Below, one piece after another: positions 16,434 to 25,019 of a stretch of 64,000 nucleotides of DNA (position 1 is its first letter; each line of letters begins with the position of its first letter). The stretch is taken from the NCBI GenBank assembly GCA_963750075.1, contig CAVVPG010000005.1, forward strand, positions 186,001-250,000, given 5' to 3'. The notes below the pieces were generated by a model that was not told where the DNA came from, made no database searches, and was given only the letters and a program-made list of their open reading frames with translations. The position numbers and the translations under genes are program-made. This stretch comes from Bog-473 sp963750075 (GTDB lineage: Bacteria > Actinomycetota > Acidimicrobiia > Acidimicrobiales > RAAP-2).

Positions 16434-17428
16434 CCCGGCTGCTCCTCGCCATAGAGACGTCGTGCGACGAGACCGCGGCGGCGGTCGTCGACGACTGCTT
16501 CGCCGTGCGGTCCTCGGTGGTGGCGAGCCAGATCGATCTGCATGCAGCGTTCGGCGGGGTGGTTCCGGAGCTGGCGAGCCGCGCCCATGTCGAGACGATC
16601 ACTCCCGTCATCGATCGGGCCCTCGGCGAGGCCGGCGTCGCCGGACCCGACCTCGCCGCGGTGGCGGTCACGTTCGGGCCCGGACTGGTCGGCGCCCTCC
16701 TGGTCGGCATCGCCACCGCCAAGGCGCTCGCCCTGGGCTGGGGCGTACCCGTCGTCGGCGTGAACCATCTCGAGGGGCACCTCGCCAGCGTGTACCTGGC
16801 CGACCGGGACGTGCCCTTTCCGCAGACCGCGCTCCTCGTCTCGGGCGGCCACTGCATGCTCACCCGCGCAACCGCACCGGGCCGCTACGAGCTGCTCGGC
16901 GAGACCGTCGACGACTCCATCGGCGAGGCCTACGACAAGGTGGCGCGGTTCCTCGGCCTCGGCTATCCGGGCGGCCCCGTGCTCGACCGCCTGGCGGCCG
17001 AGGGCCACGACACGCTCGGTTTCCCGCGCCCGATGCTGTCCGAGGGCTACGCGTTCTCGTTCTCGGGCCTCAAGACGGCGGTCGTCAACCACGTGCGCGC
17101 GCACCCGTCGTACTCGGAGACCGAGGTGGCGGCTTCCTTCGTGGCGGCCTGCATGGACGTGCTGCGCGCCAAGCTCCGCCGGGCCCTCGAGGAGTACGGC
17201 GACCCGGCGGTGGCGATCGTGGGTGGAGTGGCGGCAAGCCCCATCCTGCGGGCTCGGGCGCAAGAGCTGGCCGACGAGTTCGGCACGAGGCTCCTCATCC
17301 CGCCGCAGTCGATGGCGACCGACAATGCCGCCATGATCGGCGTGGCCGGCTGGCACGCGCTGCGCGCCGCCGGCCCGAGCGGGCCGGCCTTCGGGCCTGA
17401 GCCCGACCTGCGGCTCCGTTTCTGCTAG
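16430..17428 (+). CDS. tsaD: tRNA N6-adenosine threonylcarbamoyltransferase
   Basis: A 332-residue Kae1/TsaD protein of the ASKHA fold. It begins LLLAIETSCDETAAAVV, and the metal-binding motif NHLEGH gives the two iron/zinc histidines. LLVSGGHCML, GEAYDKVARFLGLGYPGGP and the C-terminal DNAAMIGVAG complete the signature. It transfers the threonylcarbamoyl group from TC-AMP to A37 of tRNA together with TsaB and TsaE. Its TAG stop forms CTAG with the TAG of the convergent small membrane protein. Confidence 0.95.
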   Translation: MTRLLLAIETSCDETAAAVVDDCFAVRSSVVASQIDLHAAFGGVVPELASRAHVETITPVIDRALGEAGVAGPDLAAVAVTFGPGLVGALLVGIATAKALALGWGVPVVGVNHLEGHLASVYLADRDVPFPQTALLVSGGHCMLTRATAPGRYELLGETVDDSIGEAYDKVARFLGLGYPGGPVLDRLAAEGHDTLGFPRPMLSEGYAFSFSGLKTAVVNHVRAHPSYSETEVAASFVAACMDVLRAKLRRALEEYGDPAVAIVGGVAASPILRARAQELADEFGTRLLIPPQSMATDNAAMIGVAGWHALRAAGPSGPAFGPEPDLRLRFC

Positions 17429-17715
17429 GAGCTCACCTCCCGGGCCTGGCGCCGGCGCGCCCGCGATCCGAAGGTCAGTGACGAGAGGTCGAAGAGCACC
17501 CCGAGGGCCACGATCACCCAGCCGAACGAGTCGACCCCCTTCCCCGGCGCGTAGACGAGCGCGTAGAAGAGCGTGGTGTAGGGCAGGAGAAGGAAGCCGA
17601 GCAGCCCCTCCCACCCGGAGCGGAAGGCGATGGTGAGCCGGTCGGTGAAGACCCAGAGCAGGAAGATCACGAACCGGGGTGAGATCGCGGCGAGGAGCGC
17701 GAGCAGGCAGCCCAT
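17425..17715 (-). CDS. Small conserved membrane protein
   Basis: 96 residues with two to three hydrophobic segments: residues about 2-22 (LLALLAAISPRFVIFLLWVF), 36-56 and 64-82, followed by a basic tail (SRARRRQAREVSS). Similar small membrane proteins occur in actinobacteria; no function is known to me. It follows the acyl-CoA dehydrogenase by 8 nt on the same strand and may belong to that operon. Its stop codon shares a CTAG palindrome with tsaD. Confidence 0.7.
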   Translation of the reverse strand: MGCLLALLAAISPRFVIFLLWVFTDRLTIAFRSGWEGLLGFLLLPYTTLFYALVYAPGKGVDSFGWVIVALGVLFDLSSLTFGSRARRRQAREVSS

Positions 17716-17723
17716 GACCGGCC

Positions 17724-18959
17724 TCAGATCGGGAGGTCACCGGTGGCCGACGCGGTCGACCCGGTGTCCTTGTAGGCGGCAATGGTTCGCTCCGCGATGC
17801 GCATCTGGTGGATCTCGTCGGCGCCGTCGGCGAAGCGGGCCCAACGGGCGTGCTGGAGCATGCCGGCCAGGGGCGTGTCGGTGGAGTAGCCGAGGGCACC
17901 GTGCACCTGCATGGACCGGTCGATGATGCGGTTCAGGCTGTTGGCGACGAAATGCTTGGCCATGGACACCTCCGTGCGGAAATCCTCACCGCGGTCGATC
18001 TTGTACGCCGCGTGGAGCACCATCAGCTTGCACTGGTAGAGCTCCATCGCGGAGTCGGCGATCAGCCACTGCACGCCCTGCTTCTCCGCCAGGAGCGACC
18101 CATGGGAGAACCGGTTGAGCGAGCGGTCCACCATCATGTCGAGCGCCGTCTCGGCCTGGGCGATCCAGCGCATGCAGTGGGCCAGCCGGGCCGGTCCCAG
18201 CCGGTACTGCCCGAGCCGATGGCCGTTGCCGCGGCCGCCCAGGATCTGTGAGTCGTGGACGCGCAGGTCCTCGATCACGATCTCGGAGTGGCCGGTCGAG
18301 CCGTGCATCGTCTCGACCTCGCGCACGTCGTTCCACCCCTCGGCCGGCAGATCCACCAGGAAGGCGGTGTTGGCGCCGCGTGAGCCCGGAGGGACGTCCG
18401 GCTCGGTCCGGGCCACCAGGATGGCGAATTGCGCCCGGCGTGCGTTCGATATGAACCACTTGTGCCCGCTGATGATCCACTCGTCCCCGTCCTTCTCCGC
18501 CCTGGTCTGAATGAGCGTCGGGTCGGAGCCGGCCACCTCGGGCTCGGTCATGGCAAAGCACGACATGGCGGTGCCCTCGCAGAGCCGGCGGAGATAGGTG
18601 TCCTTCTGTTCGTCGGTTCCCCAGTGCAGCAGGGTGTGCATGTTGCCCTCGTCCGGCGCCATGCAGTTGAGGATCCAGGGCCCGAGACGTGTCTTGCCGG
18701 CCTCGGACTGCACCATGGCCAGCTCGACGTGCCCCAGTCCCATGCCGCCCCACTCCTTGGGCATGTGGGGCAGCCAGAGGCCGGCCCTCTTGGCTTCCTC
18801 GCGCAGCTCGAGGATGGTGACGAGATACTCGTGGCGGGCCGCCACCCTGTTCTCGTCGTCGAATCCCTCGACCCGCGGCCGCACCGTGTCCTGGATGAAG
18901 GATCGCACGCGCGACCTGATCTCCTCGTGCTCCGGAGCGAGAGTGAAGTCGATGGCCAT
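17724..18959 (-). CDS. Acyl-CoA dehydrogenase (ACAD10/11-like)
   Basis: 411 residues with N-terminal helices (FTLAPEHEEIRSRVRSFIQDTVRP), CFAMTEPEVAGSDPT, WFISNARRA and a C-terminal domain with QVHGALGYSTDTPLAGM and RFADGADEIHQ. The last motif has Asp-Gly where short- and medium-chain enzymes have Glu-Gly, which matches the ACAD10/ACAD11 branch. Members of that branch act on long-chain, branched or 4-hydroxy acyl-CoAs; which applies here is unknown. The gene lies 15 nt after fhs and 8 nt before the small membrane protein, so a three-gene operon is likely. Start codon ATG at 18959 with GGAGG-like bases before it. Confidence 0.88.
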   Translation of the reverse strand: MAIDFTLAPEHEEIRSRVRSFIQDTVRPRVEGFDDENRVAARHEYLVTILELREEAKRAGLWLPHMPKEWGGMGLGHVELAMVQSEAGKTRLGPWILNCMAPDEGNMHTLLHWGTDEQKDTYLRRLCEGTAMSCFAMTEPEVAGSDPTLIQTRAEKDGDEWIISGHKWFISNARRAQFAILVARTEPDVPPGSRGANTAFLVDLPAEGWNDVREVETMHGSTGHSEIVIEDLRVHDSQILGGRGNGHRLGQYRLGPARLAHCMRWIAQAETALDMMVDRSLNRFSHGSLLAEKQGVQWLIADSAMELYQCKLMVLHAAYKIDRGEDFRTEVSMAKHFVANSLNRIIDRSMQVHGALGYSTDTPLAGMLQHARWARFADGADEIHQMRIAERTIAAYKDTGSTASATGDLPI

Positions 18960-18974
18960 GAGCGCCTCCTCGGC

Positions 18975-20672
18975 CTAATACAGACCCACGATGTTGCCGT
19001 TCTCGTCGATGTCGATCCGCTCGGCGGCGGGGCTGTGCGAGAGCCCGGGCATGGTGCGCATATCGCCGCTGAGCACATAGACGAACCCGGCACCCACATT
19101 GGCCCGGGCCTCCCGCACCGGCAGGCGCCAACCCCGCGGGGCGCCCAGGAGCTTCGGGTCCGACGAGAGGGACAAGTGGGTCTTGGCGATGCACACGGGT
19201 AAGGCACCGAAACCCGCTCGTTCGTAGGTGTCGAGCTGACCGGCGGCCGCAGGCAGGTAGTCGACCCCGTCGGCACCGTAGACCTCCGTGGCGATGGCTT
19301 CGATCTTCTGCCGCAGTGTGGCACCGTCGCCGTAGAGCATCCGGAATTCGCCCGGTTCGGCGGCCGCCTCGACCACCGCCTCGGCCAGCTCGACGGCTCC
19401 CTTGCCGCCGTTCTCGAAGTGTGTGCAGACCGCGGCACGCACGCCGGCGGAGGCCGCGATCTCCCTGATCGCCGCATGCTCCGAGGGGAAGTCGCCCTCG
19501 ATCGCGTTGATGGCGACGACGGGCGTCACTCCATGGCGGCGCACGATGGCCAGATGGGCCAGGAGGTTGGCCGCCCCGAGCTGCACCTCCTCGGGGTCCT
19601 CCGCCAGCATCGCGGGCGGCAGCGGGCGACCGGCCACGACATGGTGGCGCCCGGAGTGCAGCTTCATCGCGCGCACCGTCGTGACCACCACCGCGGCGTC
19701 CGGGACCAGGCCCGAGGTCCGGCACTTGATGTTGAAGAAGCGCTCCGCCCCCATGTCGGCGCCGAATCCCGCTTCGGTGACGAGGTAGTCGCCGGCGTGG
19801 ATCCCAATGAGGTCGGCCACCACCGAGGAGTTGCCGTGCGCGATGTTGCCGAACGGCCCCGCATGCACGAGGACCGGGGTGTGCTCCAGCGTCTGCAGCA
19901 GGTTCGGCTTGATGGCGTCGCGCATGATGACGGTCATGGCTCCGGCAGCCTCGAGCTGCTGCGCGGAGACGGGTTCCCCGTCGGCCGTGTAACCCACGAC
20001 GATCCGGCCCATGCGCTCCCGCAAGTCGCCCAGAGAACGGGCCAGCGCGAGCACGGCCATCACCTCTGAGGCGGCCGTGATGTCGAAACCGGTCTCCCGG
20101 GGGATGCCGTCCTGACTGGTGCCGAGGCCGCTGACGATGTTGCGAAGCGAGCGGTCGTTGACGTCGAGGACGCGCTTCCAGGTGATGCCGTGCGGGTCGA
20201 TCGCGAGCGGGTTGCGGTTGTAGAGATGATTGTCCACCATGGCCGCCAGGAGGTTGTTGGCAGCGGTCACCGCGTGCAGGTCGCCGGTCAGGTGGAGATT
20301 GAGGTTCTCGAACGGGACGACCTGGCTGTAGCCGCCGCCGGCGGCACCCCCCTTGATCCCGAAGGTCGGGCCCATGGAGGCCTGGCGGATGGCGATGGTC
20401 GCTTGACGCCCGATGCAGGCCAGGGCCTGGCCGAGGCCGACGGTCGTCGTCGTCTTCCCCTCGCCGAGCGGCGTGGGGGTGACCGCGGTGACCACCACGT
20501 AACGAGCTCGTGGCCGGTCCGCCAGCGCGTCGACGGCGTCGAGGCTGACCTTCGCCACGTGGTGGCCATAGGACTCCAGCAACTCGGGAGCGATGCCCAT
20601 CTGCGCCGCGATGTCAGCCACCGGGTGGAGCGTGGCTCGGCGCGCGATCTCGATGGCCGGGGGCACTGGCAC
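18975..20672 (-). CDS. fhs: Formate--tetrahydrofolate ligase
   Basis: 565 residues, about the usual length. The P-loop is TPLGEGKTTTTVGLGQAL, and the FTHFS signature GGAAGGGYSQVVP follows. Folate- and formate-site stretches VVTAVTPTPLGEG and IVRRHGVTPVVAINAIEGDFPSE are present. It makes 10-formyl-THF from formate, THF and ATP for purine and initiator-tRNA formylation or for formate assimilation. The pairing with an acyl-CoA dehydrogenase downstream is unusual and has no clear metabolic reading. ATG at 20672; an inverted repeat lies 31 nt upstream. Confidence 0.95.
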   Translation of the reverse strand: MPVPPAIEIARRATLHPVADIAAQMGIAPELLESYGHHVAKVSLDAVDALADRPRARYVVVTAVTPTPLGEGKTTTTVGLGQALACIGRQATIAIRQASMGPTFGIKGGAAGGGYSQVVPFENLNLHLTGDLHAVTAANNLLAAMVDNHLYNRNPLAIDPHGITWKRVLDVNDRSLRNIVSGLGTSQDGIPRETGFDITAASEVMAVLALARSLGDLRERMGRIVVGYTADGEPVSAQQLEAAGAMTVIMRDAIKPNLLQTLEHTPVLVHAGPFGNIAHGNSSVVADLIGIHAGDYLVTEAGFGADMGAERFFNIKCRTSGLVPDAAVVVTTVRAMKLHSGRHHVVAGRPLPPAMLAEDPEEVQLGAANLLAHLAIVRRHGVTPVVAINAIEGDFPSEHAAIREIAASAGVRAAVCTHFENGGKGAVELAEAVVEAAAEPGEFRMLYGDGATLRQKIEAIATEVYGADGVDYLPAAAGQLDTYERAGFGALPVCIAKTHLSLSSDPKLLGAPRGWRLPVREARANVGAGFVYVLSGDMRTMPGLSHSPAAERIDIDENGNIVGLY

Positions 20673-20702
20673 CGGGATGGATCATGCCAGACGGGACGGG
20701 AA

Positions 20703-20728
20703 TGGTCCCAGAGAGGGGAATGGGACCA
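20703..20728. promoter_or_regulatory. Inverted repeat in the fhs / DUF1269 divergent gap
   Basis: TGGTCCCA (20703..20710) and TGGGACCA (20721..20728) form a perfect 8-bp inverted repeat with a 10-nt centre, just upstream of fhs and about 100 nt before the DUF1269 gene. It may be a protein-binding site or a leader hairpin for fhs. No T-tract follows on either strand. Confidence 0.35.
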
Positions 20729-20825
20729 ACGGCCCTACGTTCTGTGGGCCCTCCGCGGGACAGTAGAGGCCGGAGGAAGGTGTGACGCGCCCGCAGGCAG
20801 CGGGCGTCATGAAAGGAGCATTTCC

Positions 20826-21335
20826 ATGTCCAAGGCAGACGGCGTCTTCATCTACATCGGGACCTACGCCAGCGAGGTCGATGCCCGCGCCGACTACGAC
20901 GTCGTGAAGGACCTGCACGCCATGGGCGCCGTGGGCACGTACGACGCCGCGGTGGTCACCAAGGACGACGCCGGCAAGATCCACGTCAACAAGGACGAGA
21001 CGACGACCCGCCACGGGGCCTGGGGCGGCGCCGGCGTCGGCGCCCTGGTCGGCATCTTGTTCCCCCCGTCCATCATCGGCTCCGCCCTGGTCGGCGCCGC
21101 CGTCGGGGGCGTCAGCGGGCACCTGTGGAAGGGCATGTCACGGGCCGACGTGAAGGAGTTCGGCGACGCCATCGACGCCGGCGAGGCGGCCCTCGTCATC
21201 GTCGGGGAGACGACGATCGCGTCCTACGTGGAGAGGGCCCAGTTGAAGGCGCAGAAGAAGGTGTCGAAGGAATTGGAGATCGACAAGAAGGACGTGGACA
21301 AGGCCGTGCAGGAGGCGGCGCAGGAGATGGCCTGA
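20826..21335 (+). CDS. DUF1269-family protein with glycine-zipper membrane segment
   Basis: About 169 residues. AAGGAG at 20813..20818, 7 nt before the ATG, defines the start; the longer open frame upstream is not coding. The N-terminal 60 residues look soluble (GVFIYIGTYASEVDARADYD). Residues about 64-98 are Gly/Ala-rich and hydrophobic (WGGAGVGALVGILFPPSIIG, SALVGAAVGGVSGH). The tail is charged and helical (KKVSKELEIDKKDVDKAVQ). This is the layout of DUF1269 proteins, which are often stress-induced; function unknown. Probably a single-gene transcript. Confidence 0.85.
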   Translation: MSKADGVFIYIGTYASEVDARADYDVVKDLHAMGAVGTYDAAVVTKDDAGKIHVNKDETTTRHGAWGGAGVGALVGILFPPSIIGSALVGAAVGGVSGHLWKGMSRADVKEFGDAIDAGEAALVIVGETTIASYVERAQLKAQKKVSKELEIDKKDVDKAVQEAAQEMA

Positions 21336-21368
21336 CGAGCGCGGCGGGTCGCCGCCCCTCGCGGCCCG

Positions 21369-21386
21369 GCCCGATAGCGTTCGGGC
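21369..21386 (+). promoter_or_regulatory. Hairpin and -10-like element before the channel-like gene
   Basis: GCCCGA and TCGGGC flank TAGCGT, giving a 6-bp stem with a 6-nt loop that is itself a TAnnnT -10-like hexamer. It follows the DUF1269 stop by 34 nt and precedes the next ATG by 34 nt. It could end the first transcript or be the promoter of the second. A direct repeat GCGGTCCGCCG (21384..21394 and 21402..21412) overlaps its right side. Confidence 0.3.
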
Positions 21387-21419
21387 GGTCCGCCGTGGCC
21401 GAGCGGTCCGCCGAAGATC

Positions 21420-22592
21420 ATGATCGCCCTCCACGTCCTATCCCTGCTCTTCGGCACCCTGATCGTCCTGGCCATTCTGGGCTCGGCGCTCAAGACGGTG
21501 GTCCTGCCCCAGGGGGGATTCCCGCGCCTGTCCCAGGCCGACTTCGCCCTGGTGTACCGACTCCTCGTGCGTCGGTGGCGCAGTGGGTACCTGGCCGATG
21601 CGCTGCGGGCGCTCTACGCGCCGGTCGCGCTGGTGAGCCTGCCGCTGGTCTGGATGCTCCTCATGGTCGTCGCCTTCACCTTCGTGTTCTGGGGCACAGG
21701 CAGCCTGACCATACAGAAGGCGTTCGAGATCAGTGGCTCCTCCCTCACGACGCTCGGGTTCTCCAAGCCGGATGGGACGAGCCGCATCTGGATCGCTTTC
21801 ATTGAGGCCACGATCGGGCTCGGCCTTGTCGCCCTCCTGATCAGCTACCTGCCGACGATCTACTCGGCCTACAACGGGCGCGAGAAGGGTGTCATAAGGC
21901 TGCGCCCGATCGCCGGTGCGCCCCCCAGCGCGACTGAACTACTGCAGTCTCTGCATCGCACCGGGGTCCTCGACAACCTTGAATTCTGGAAGACGCAGGC
22001 CGACTGGATGCTCGACCTCGAGCAGACCCATGCCGCCTTCCCGATCCTCTCCTACTTCCCCGAGACCGACACCGATCACTCCTGGGTCGCCACCGTCGGG
22101 ACCCTGCTCGATGCCGCTGCCCTTGTCGTCTCCGCGTCCGAGACAGAAGCGGGAGAGGTGTACGCGGACGTCGAGAAAGGGCCTCTGCTGGTCCTCGTCT
22201 ACGGGCTGCCGCTCATCGTGCGCATTGCCTCGGCGGCCAACGTCTCGCTCCCACCGCCGACGAGGCTCGCTGAGCTCATCCCACACTTCGGGGAGCCGGC
22301 GCCGCTCATCAGCATCGGGCGGGACGAATATCTCGCCGCTATGGCCGCCATGGCGCCGATCCTCGTGCTCGCCCCGGGCCGCGAGGAGGAGGGGTGGCGG
22401 CGCTTCGCCTGGATCCGCTCCGCCTACGACCCGGCGCTGCGGGCGCTGGCGGGCCTCACGACCGCCTCCCGTGCGCCCTGGACCACGGACCGTCCGGCTG
22501 AAGTCGGAAAGCCGCGCTTCCTGCGCCGGCGACCCTTGCACGTCGACTGGTCGATGGACGTGGCGGCGCCGGCCGGCGCACCCCTCCCCTGA
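21420..22592 (+). CDS. Putative potassium-channel-like membrane protein
   Basis: 390 residues. Hydrophobic segments lie at about residues 4-24, 66-92 and 123-148. Between the last two is a re-entrant-looking stretch ending in SLTTLGFS (residues 108-115), which resembles a degenerate K+-channel selectivity filter (TxGFG/S type) followed by the pore-lining helix. A cytoplasmic domain of about 230 residues follows; it is mostly helical, has no Walker, RCK or cyclic-nucleotide signature I can see, and ends with RRRPLHVDWSMD. No function is established from sequence. The ATG follows a short gap and lacks a strong ribosome-binding site. Confidence 0.6.
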   Translation: MIALHVLSLLFGTLIVLAILGSALKTVVLPQGGFPRLSQADFALVYRLLVRRWRSGYLADALRALYAPVALVSLPLVWMLLMVVAFTFVFWGTGSLTIQKAFEISGSSLTTLGFSKPDGTSRIWIAFIEATIGLGLVALLISYLPTIYSAYNGREKGVIRLRPIAGAPPSATELLQSLHRTGVLDNLEFWKTQADWMLDLEQTHAAFPILSYFPETDTDHSWVATVGTLLDAAALVVSASETEAGEVYADVEKGPLLVLVYGLPLIVRIASAANVSLPPPTRLAELIPHFGEPAPLISIGRDEYLAAMAAMAPILVLAPGREEEGWRRFAWIRSAYDPALRALAGLTTASRAPWTTDRPAEVGKPRFLRRRPLHVDWSMDVAAPAGAPLP

Positions 22593-22598
22593 CCACGC

Positions 22599-23999
22599 CT
22601 ACAGGTGGCTGAAGCCTCCTGACTCCTCCTTCGTCATCGACACGGTGACCGGGTGGCGGTCGAAATGGGCAATGGCCTGCGCCATGTCCTCGAGCAGCAA
22701 TCCGGCCAGGTCCTGGCTCACGCCCTGCCGCACCAGGATGCGCTGGACCGAGATGTCGGCGACGGACCCGGTCAACGGGTAGGCCGGCACCTGCCAGCCC
22801 CGCGTTCGCATGCGGTCGGCGACGTCGTAGAGCGTGTACCCCGGGTCCTCACCCTCCCGGATGCGCCAGGCCACCGAGGGGATCCCCGTGAGGGGGTTGG
22901 AGTCGCACAGCAGCTCGAACGGGCCGAGCTTGACGATCTCCGCCGCCAGGAACTGGCCGGTGTTGTAGCAGGCGGTGTGCACGTTGCGGTAGCCGTCCAT
23001 CCCCAGGCGGATGAAGTTGTAGTACTGCGCCACGATCTGGCCGGCGGGACGGGAGAAGTTGATCTGGAACACGGGCATGTCCCCGCCGAGGTAGGTGACG
23101 TGGAAGATGAGGTCGTCGGGCAGCTCCGCTGTGTCGCGCCACAGGACCCAGCCCACACCGAGCGGTGCCAGCCCGAACTTGTGCCCCGAGGTGCTGATCG
23201 ACTTGACGCGCGGGACGCGGAAGTCCCACAGGATGTCCGGGGCGCAGAACGGAGCCAGGAAGGCGCCGCTGGCGCCGTCGACGTGGATGTCGACGTCGAG
23301 GCCGGTGTCCTCCTGGAGCGTGTCGAGGGCCTGGGACAGCGCGAGCACCGGCTCGTAGGAGCCCGTATAGGTGACGCCGAAGGTGGGCACGACCATGATG
23401 GTGTTCTCGTCGATGCGCTCGAGCATCTGCTCCGGGTCCATGCAGTAGCGACCCGGGGACATGGGGATCTCCCGCATCTCGACGTCCCAGTACTTGGCGA
23501 ACTTGTGCCAGACCACCTGCACGGGCCCGCACACCATGTTGGGGTTGTCGGTCGGCTTCCCGGCCGCCTTCCGCTTGGCCCGCCAGCGCCACTTGGCCGC
23601 CATGCCCCCCAGCATGCAGGCCTCCGAGGACCCGATGGCTGAGCAGCCGACCGGTTCCTCGGTCGTGGGGGAGTTCCACAGGTGGGACAGGATGGAGACG
23701 CAGCGGCGCTCGATCTCGGCCGTCTGGGGGTACTCGTCCTTGTCGATGAGGTTCTTGTCGATGCAGAGGTCCATCAACTGGTGGATCTGCGGCTCCTCCC
23801 AGGTCTGGCAGAAGGTGGCCAGGTTCTGGCGCGCGTTGCCGTCGAGGAGCAGCTCGTCGGAGATCGCCTGGAACGCCTCGAGCGGCGGCATCTCCTCGCC
23901 GCGGCAATGGTGCGTGGGGAGGCCGGCCAGCATGTCCCGGTCGGCGTACAGCGAGTCGAGCATGCCCTCGCGAATCGTCTCCCTCTTGTGCAAAGGCAT
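22599..23999 (-). CDS. gadB: Glutamate decarboxylase
   Basis: 466 residues of a fold-type I PLP enzyme. PLP Lys lies in STSGHKFGLAPLG near residue 272; DIHVDGASGAFLAPF gives the Asp that pairs with the pyridine ring, and GSSEACMLGG is part of the phosphate site. N-terminal RQNLATFCQTW and C-terminal GGFSHL match GadA/GadB. It converts glutamate to GABA while using one proton, giving acid resistance or feeding a GABA route. No glutamate/GABA antiporter gene is adjacent. The ATG at 23999 has an inverted repeat 20 nt upstream, so regulation as a single gene is likely. Confidence 0.95.
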   Translation of the reverse strand: MPLHKRETIREGMLDSLYADRDMLAGLPTHHCRGEEMPPLEAFQAISDELLLDGNARQNLATFCQTWEEPQIHQLMDLCIDKNLIDKDEYPQTAEIERRCVSILSHLWNSPTTEEPVGCSAIGSSEACMLGGMAAKWRWRAKRKAAGKPTDNPNMVCGPVQVVWHKFAKYWDVEMREIPMSPGRYCMDPEQMLERIDENTIMVVPTFGVTYTGSYEPVLALSQALDTLQEDTGLDVDIHVDGASGAFLAPFCAPDILWDFRVPRVKSISTSGHKFGLAPLGVGWVLWRDTAELPDDLIFHVTYLGGDMPVFQINFSRPAGQIVAQYYNFIRLGMDGYRNVHTACYNTGQFLAAEIVKLGPFELLCDSNPLTGIPSVAWRIREGEDPGYTLYDVADRMRTRGWQVPAYPLTGSVADISVQRILVRQGVSQDLAGLLLEDMAQAIAHFDRHPVTVSMTKEESGGFSHL

Positions 24000-24019
24000 G
24001 GCGCGCCTCCAGTCGGCTC

Positions 24020-24045
24020 GGTACGGCAGTCCGGCCTACCGTACC
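24020..24045. promoter_or_regulatory. Inverted repeat upstream of gadB
   Basis: GGTACGG (24020..24026) and CCGTACC (24039..24045) are a perfect 7-bp inverted repeat centred about 33 nt before the gadB ATG. On the minus strand it includes TACGGTA, a -10-like element. A repressor or activator site for gadB is a reasonable reading; the regulator is unknown. Confidence 0.4.
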
Positions 24046-24128
24046 GGCCCGTCGGGGCGCGGGCGACCCCGCGTGTCAGCCCGATGTGCCGATGGAGACG
24101 GCCCGCGACGCGAGCGTGACGGGGGCGC

Positions 24129-25019
24129 TCAGCTGGCGAGCAACTGCAGGCGAGTCCGTCCGTCCCGTCGCCGCGCGGCCGCAGGGGCGGGCGCGCGCCC
24201 GGCGGCCGTGCGGTGGGTCGTCTCGGGCCGGTCGGACAGCTTCGAGCGAAGCTGGCGTAGGGCCTTGGTGTGGATCTGACACACCCGGCTCTCGGTGACG
24301 CCCAGGACGTCCCCGATTTCCGTGAGCGTGAGGCCGTCGTAGTAGTACATCATCAGCACGGTCTTCTCCCGCTCGGGCATGCCGTCGACGGCCCGGATCA
24401 GTGCCTCCTTGGACTCCTTGGCCTCGAACGTGTCCACGGGGCCGTGCCCACCGTCGGGCAATGTCTCACCCAAGGTCGAGCGCTCCGATCGCTCGCCACC
24501 GCGCAGCACCTCGTCGAGCGCCATCATGCCGACCGAGGAGATCTTGCGCATGGCCTTGTGGAACTCGCCGACGGTCATCTCGAGCTCGGCCGCCACCTCG
24601 ACCTCGTTGGGCGTGCGGCGCAGCGTGGCCTCGAGGTGCGTCACGGCCTGCTCGACCGCGCGCGCCTTGGTGCGCACCGACCTCGGGACCCAGTCGATGG
24701 ACCGGAGCTCGTCGATGATGGCCCCCTTGATGCGCGGGATGGCATACGTCTCGAACCGTAGGTTGCGGTCGGGCTCGAAGCGCTCGATCGCGTCGATGAG
24801 CCCGATGATGCCGTAGCTGACGAGGTCCTCTTCGTCGAAATGTCGAGGCAGTCCGGCCAGCACCCGGCCGGCCACGTACTTGACGAACGGCGAGTAGTAG
24901 ATGATCAGCTGGTTGCGCAGCGTCTGTGCCCCGGTCCGCTTGAACTCGGACCAGAGGTCGTCGATGCCCCGCTCGGCCAAATCCTGTGTCGTGGAAAGCT
25001 GGCGATCAGTCGATCCCAC
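24129..25019 (-). CDS. WhiG/FliA-type RNA polymerase sigma factor
   Basis: About 296 residues from a GTG at 25019. Region 2 appears as LIIYYSPFVKYVAGRVLAGLPRHFDEEDLVSYGIIGLIDAIERFEP and LRFETYAIPRIKGAIIDELR, which includes the -10 recognition helix. Region 3 holds RTPNEVEVAAELEM. Region 4 has DGLTLTEIGDVLGVTESRVCQIHTKALRQLR. The class matches FliA/SigD/WhiG sigma-28-like factors, used for motility in many bacteria and for sporulation in Streptomyces. No flagellar or anti-sigma gene is nearby. The GTG start is favoured because a GGGAGGGGGA run lies just upstream; ATG 25043 is an alternative. The C-terminal 35 residues are Ala/Arg-rich and not part of the fold. Confidence 0.9.
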   Translation of the reverse strand: MGSTDRQLSTTQDLAERGIDDLWSEFKRTGAQTLRNQLIIYYSPFVKYVAGRVLAGLPRHFDEEDLVSYGIIGLIDAIERFEPDRNLRFETYAIPRIKGAIIDELRSIDWVPRSVRTKARAVEQAVTHLEATLRRTPNEVEVAAELEMTVGEFHKAMRKISSVGMMALDEVLRGGERSERSTLGETLPDGGHGPVDTFEAKESKEALIRAVDGMPEREKTVLMMYYYDGLTLTEIGDVLGVTESRVCQIHTKALRQLRSKLSDRPETTHRTAAGRAPAPAAARRRDGRTRLQLLAS

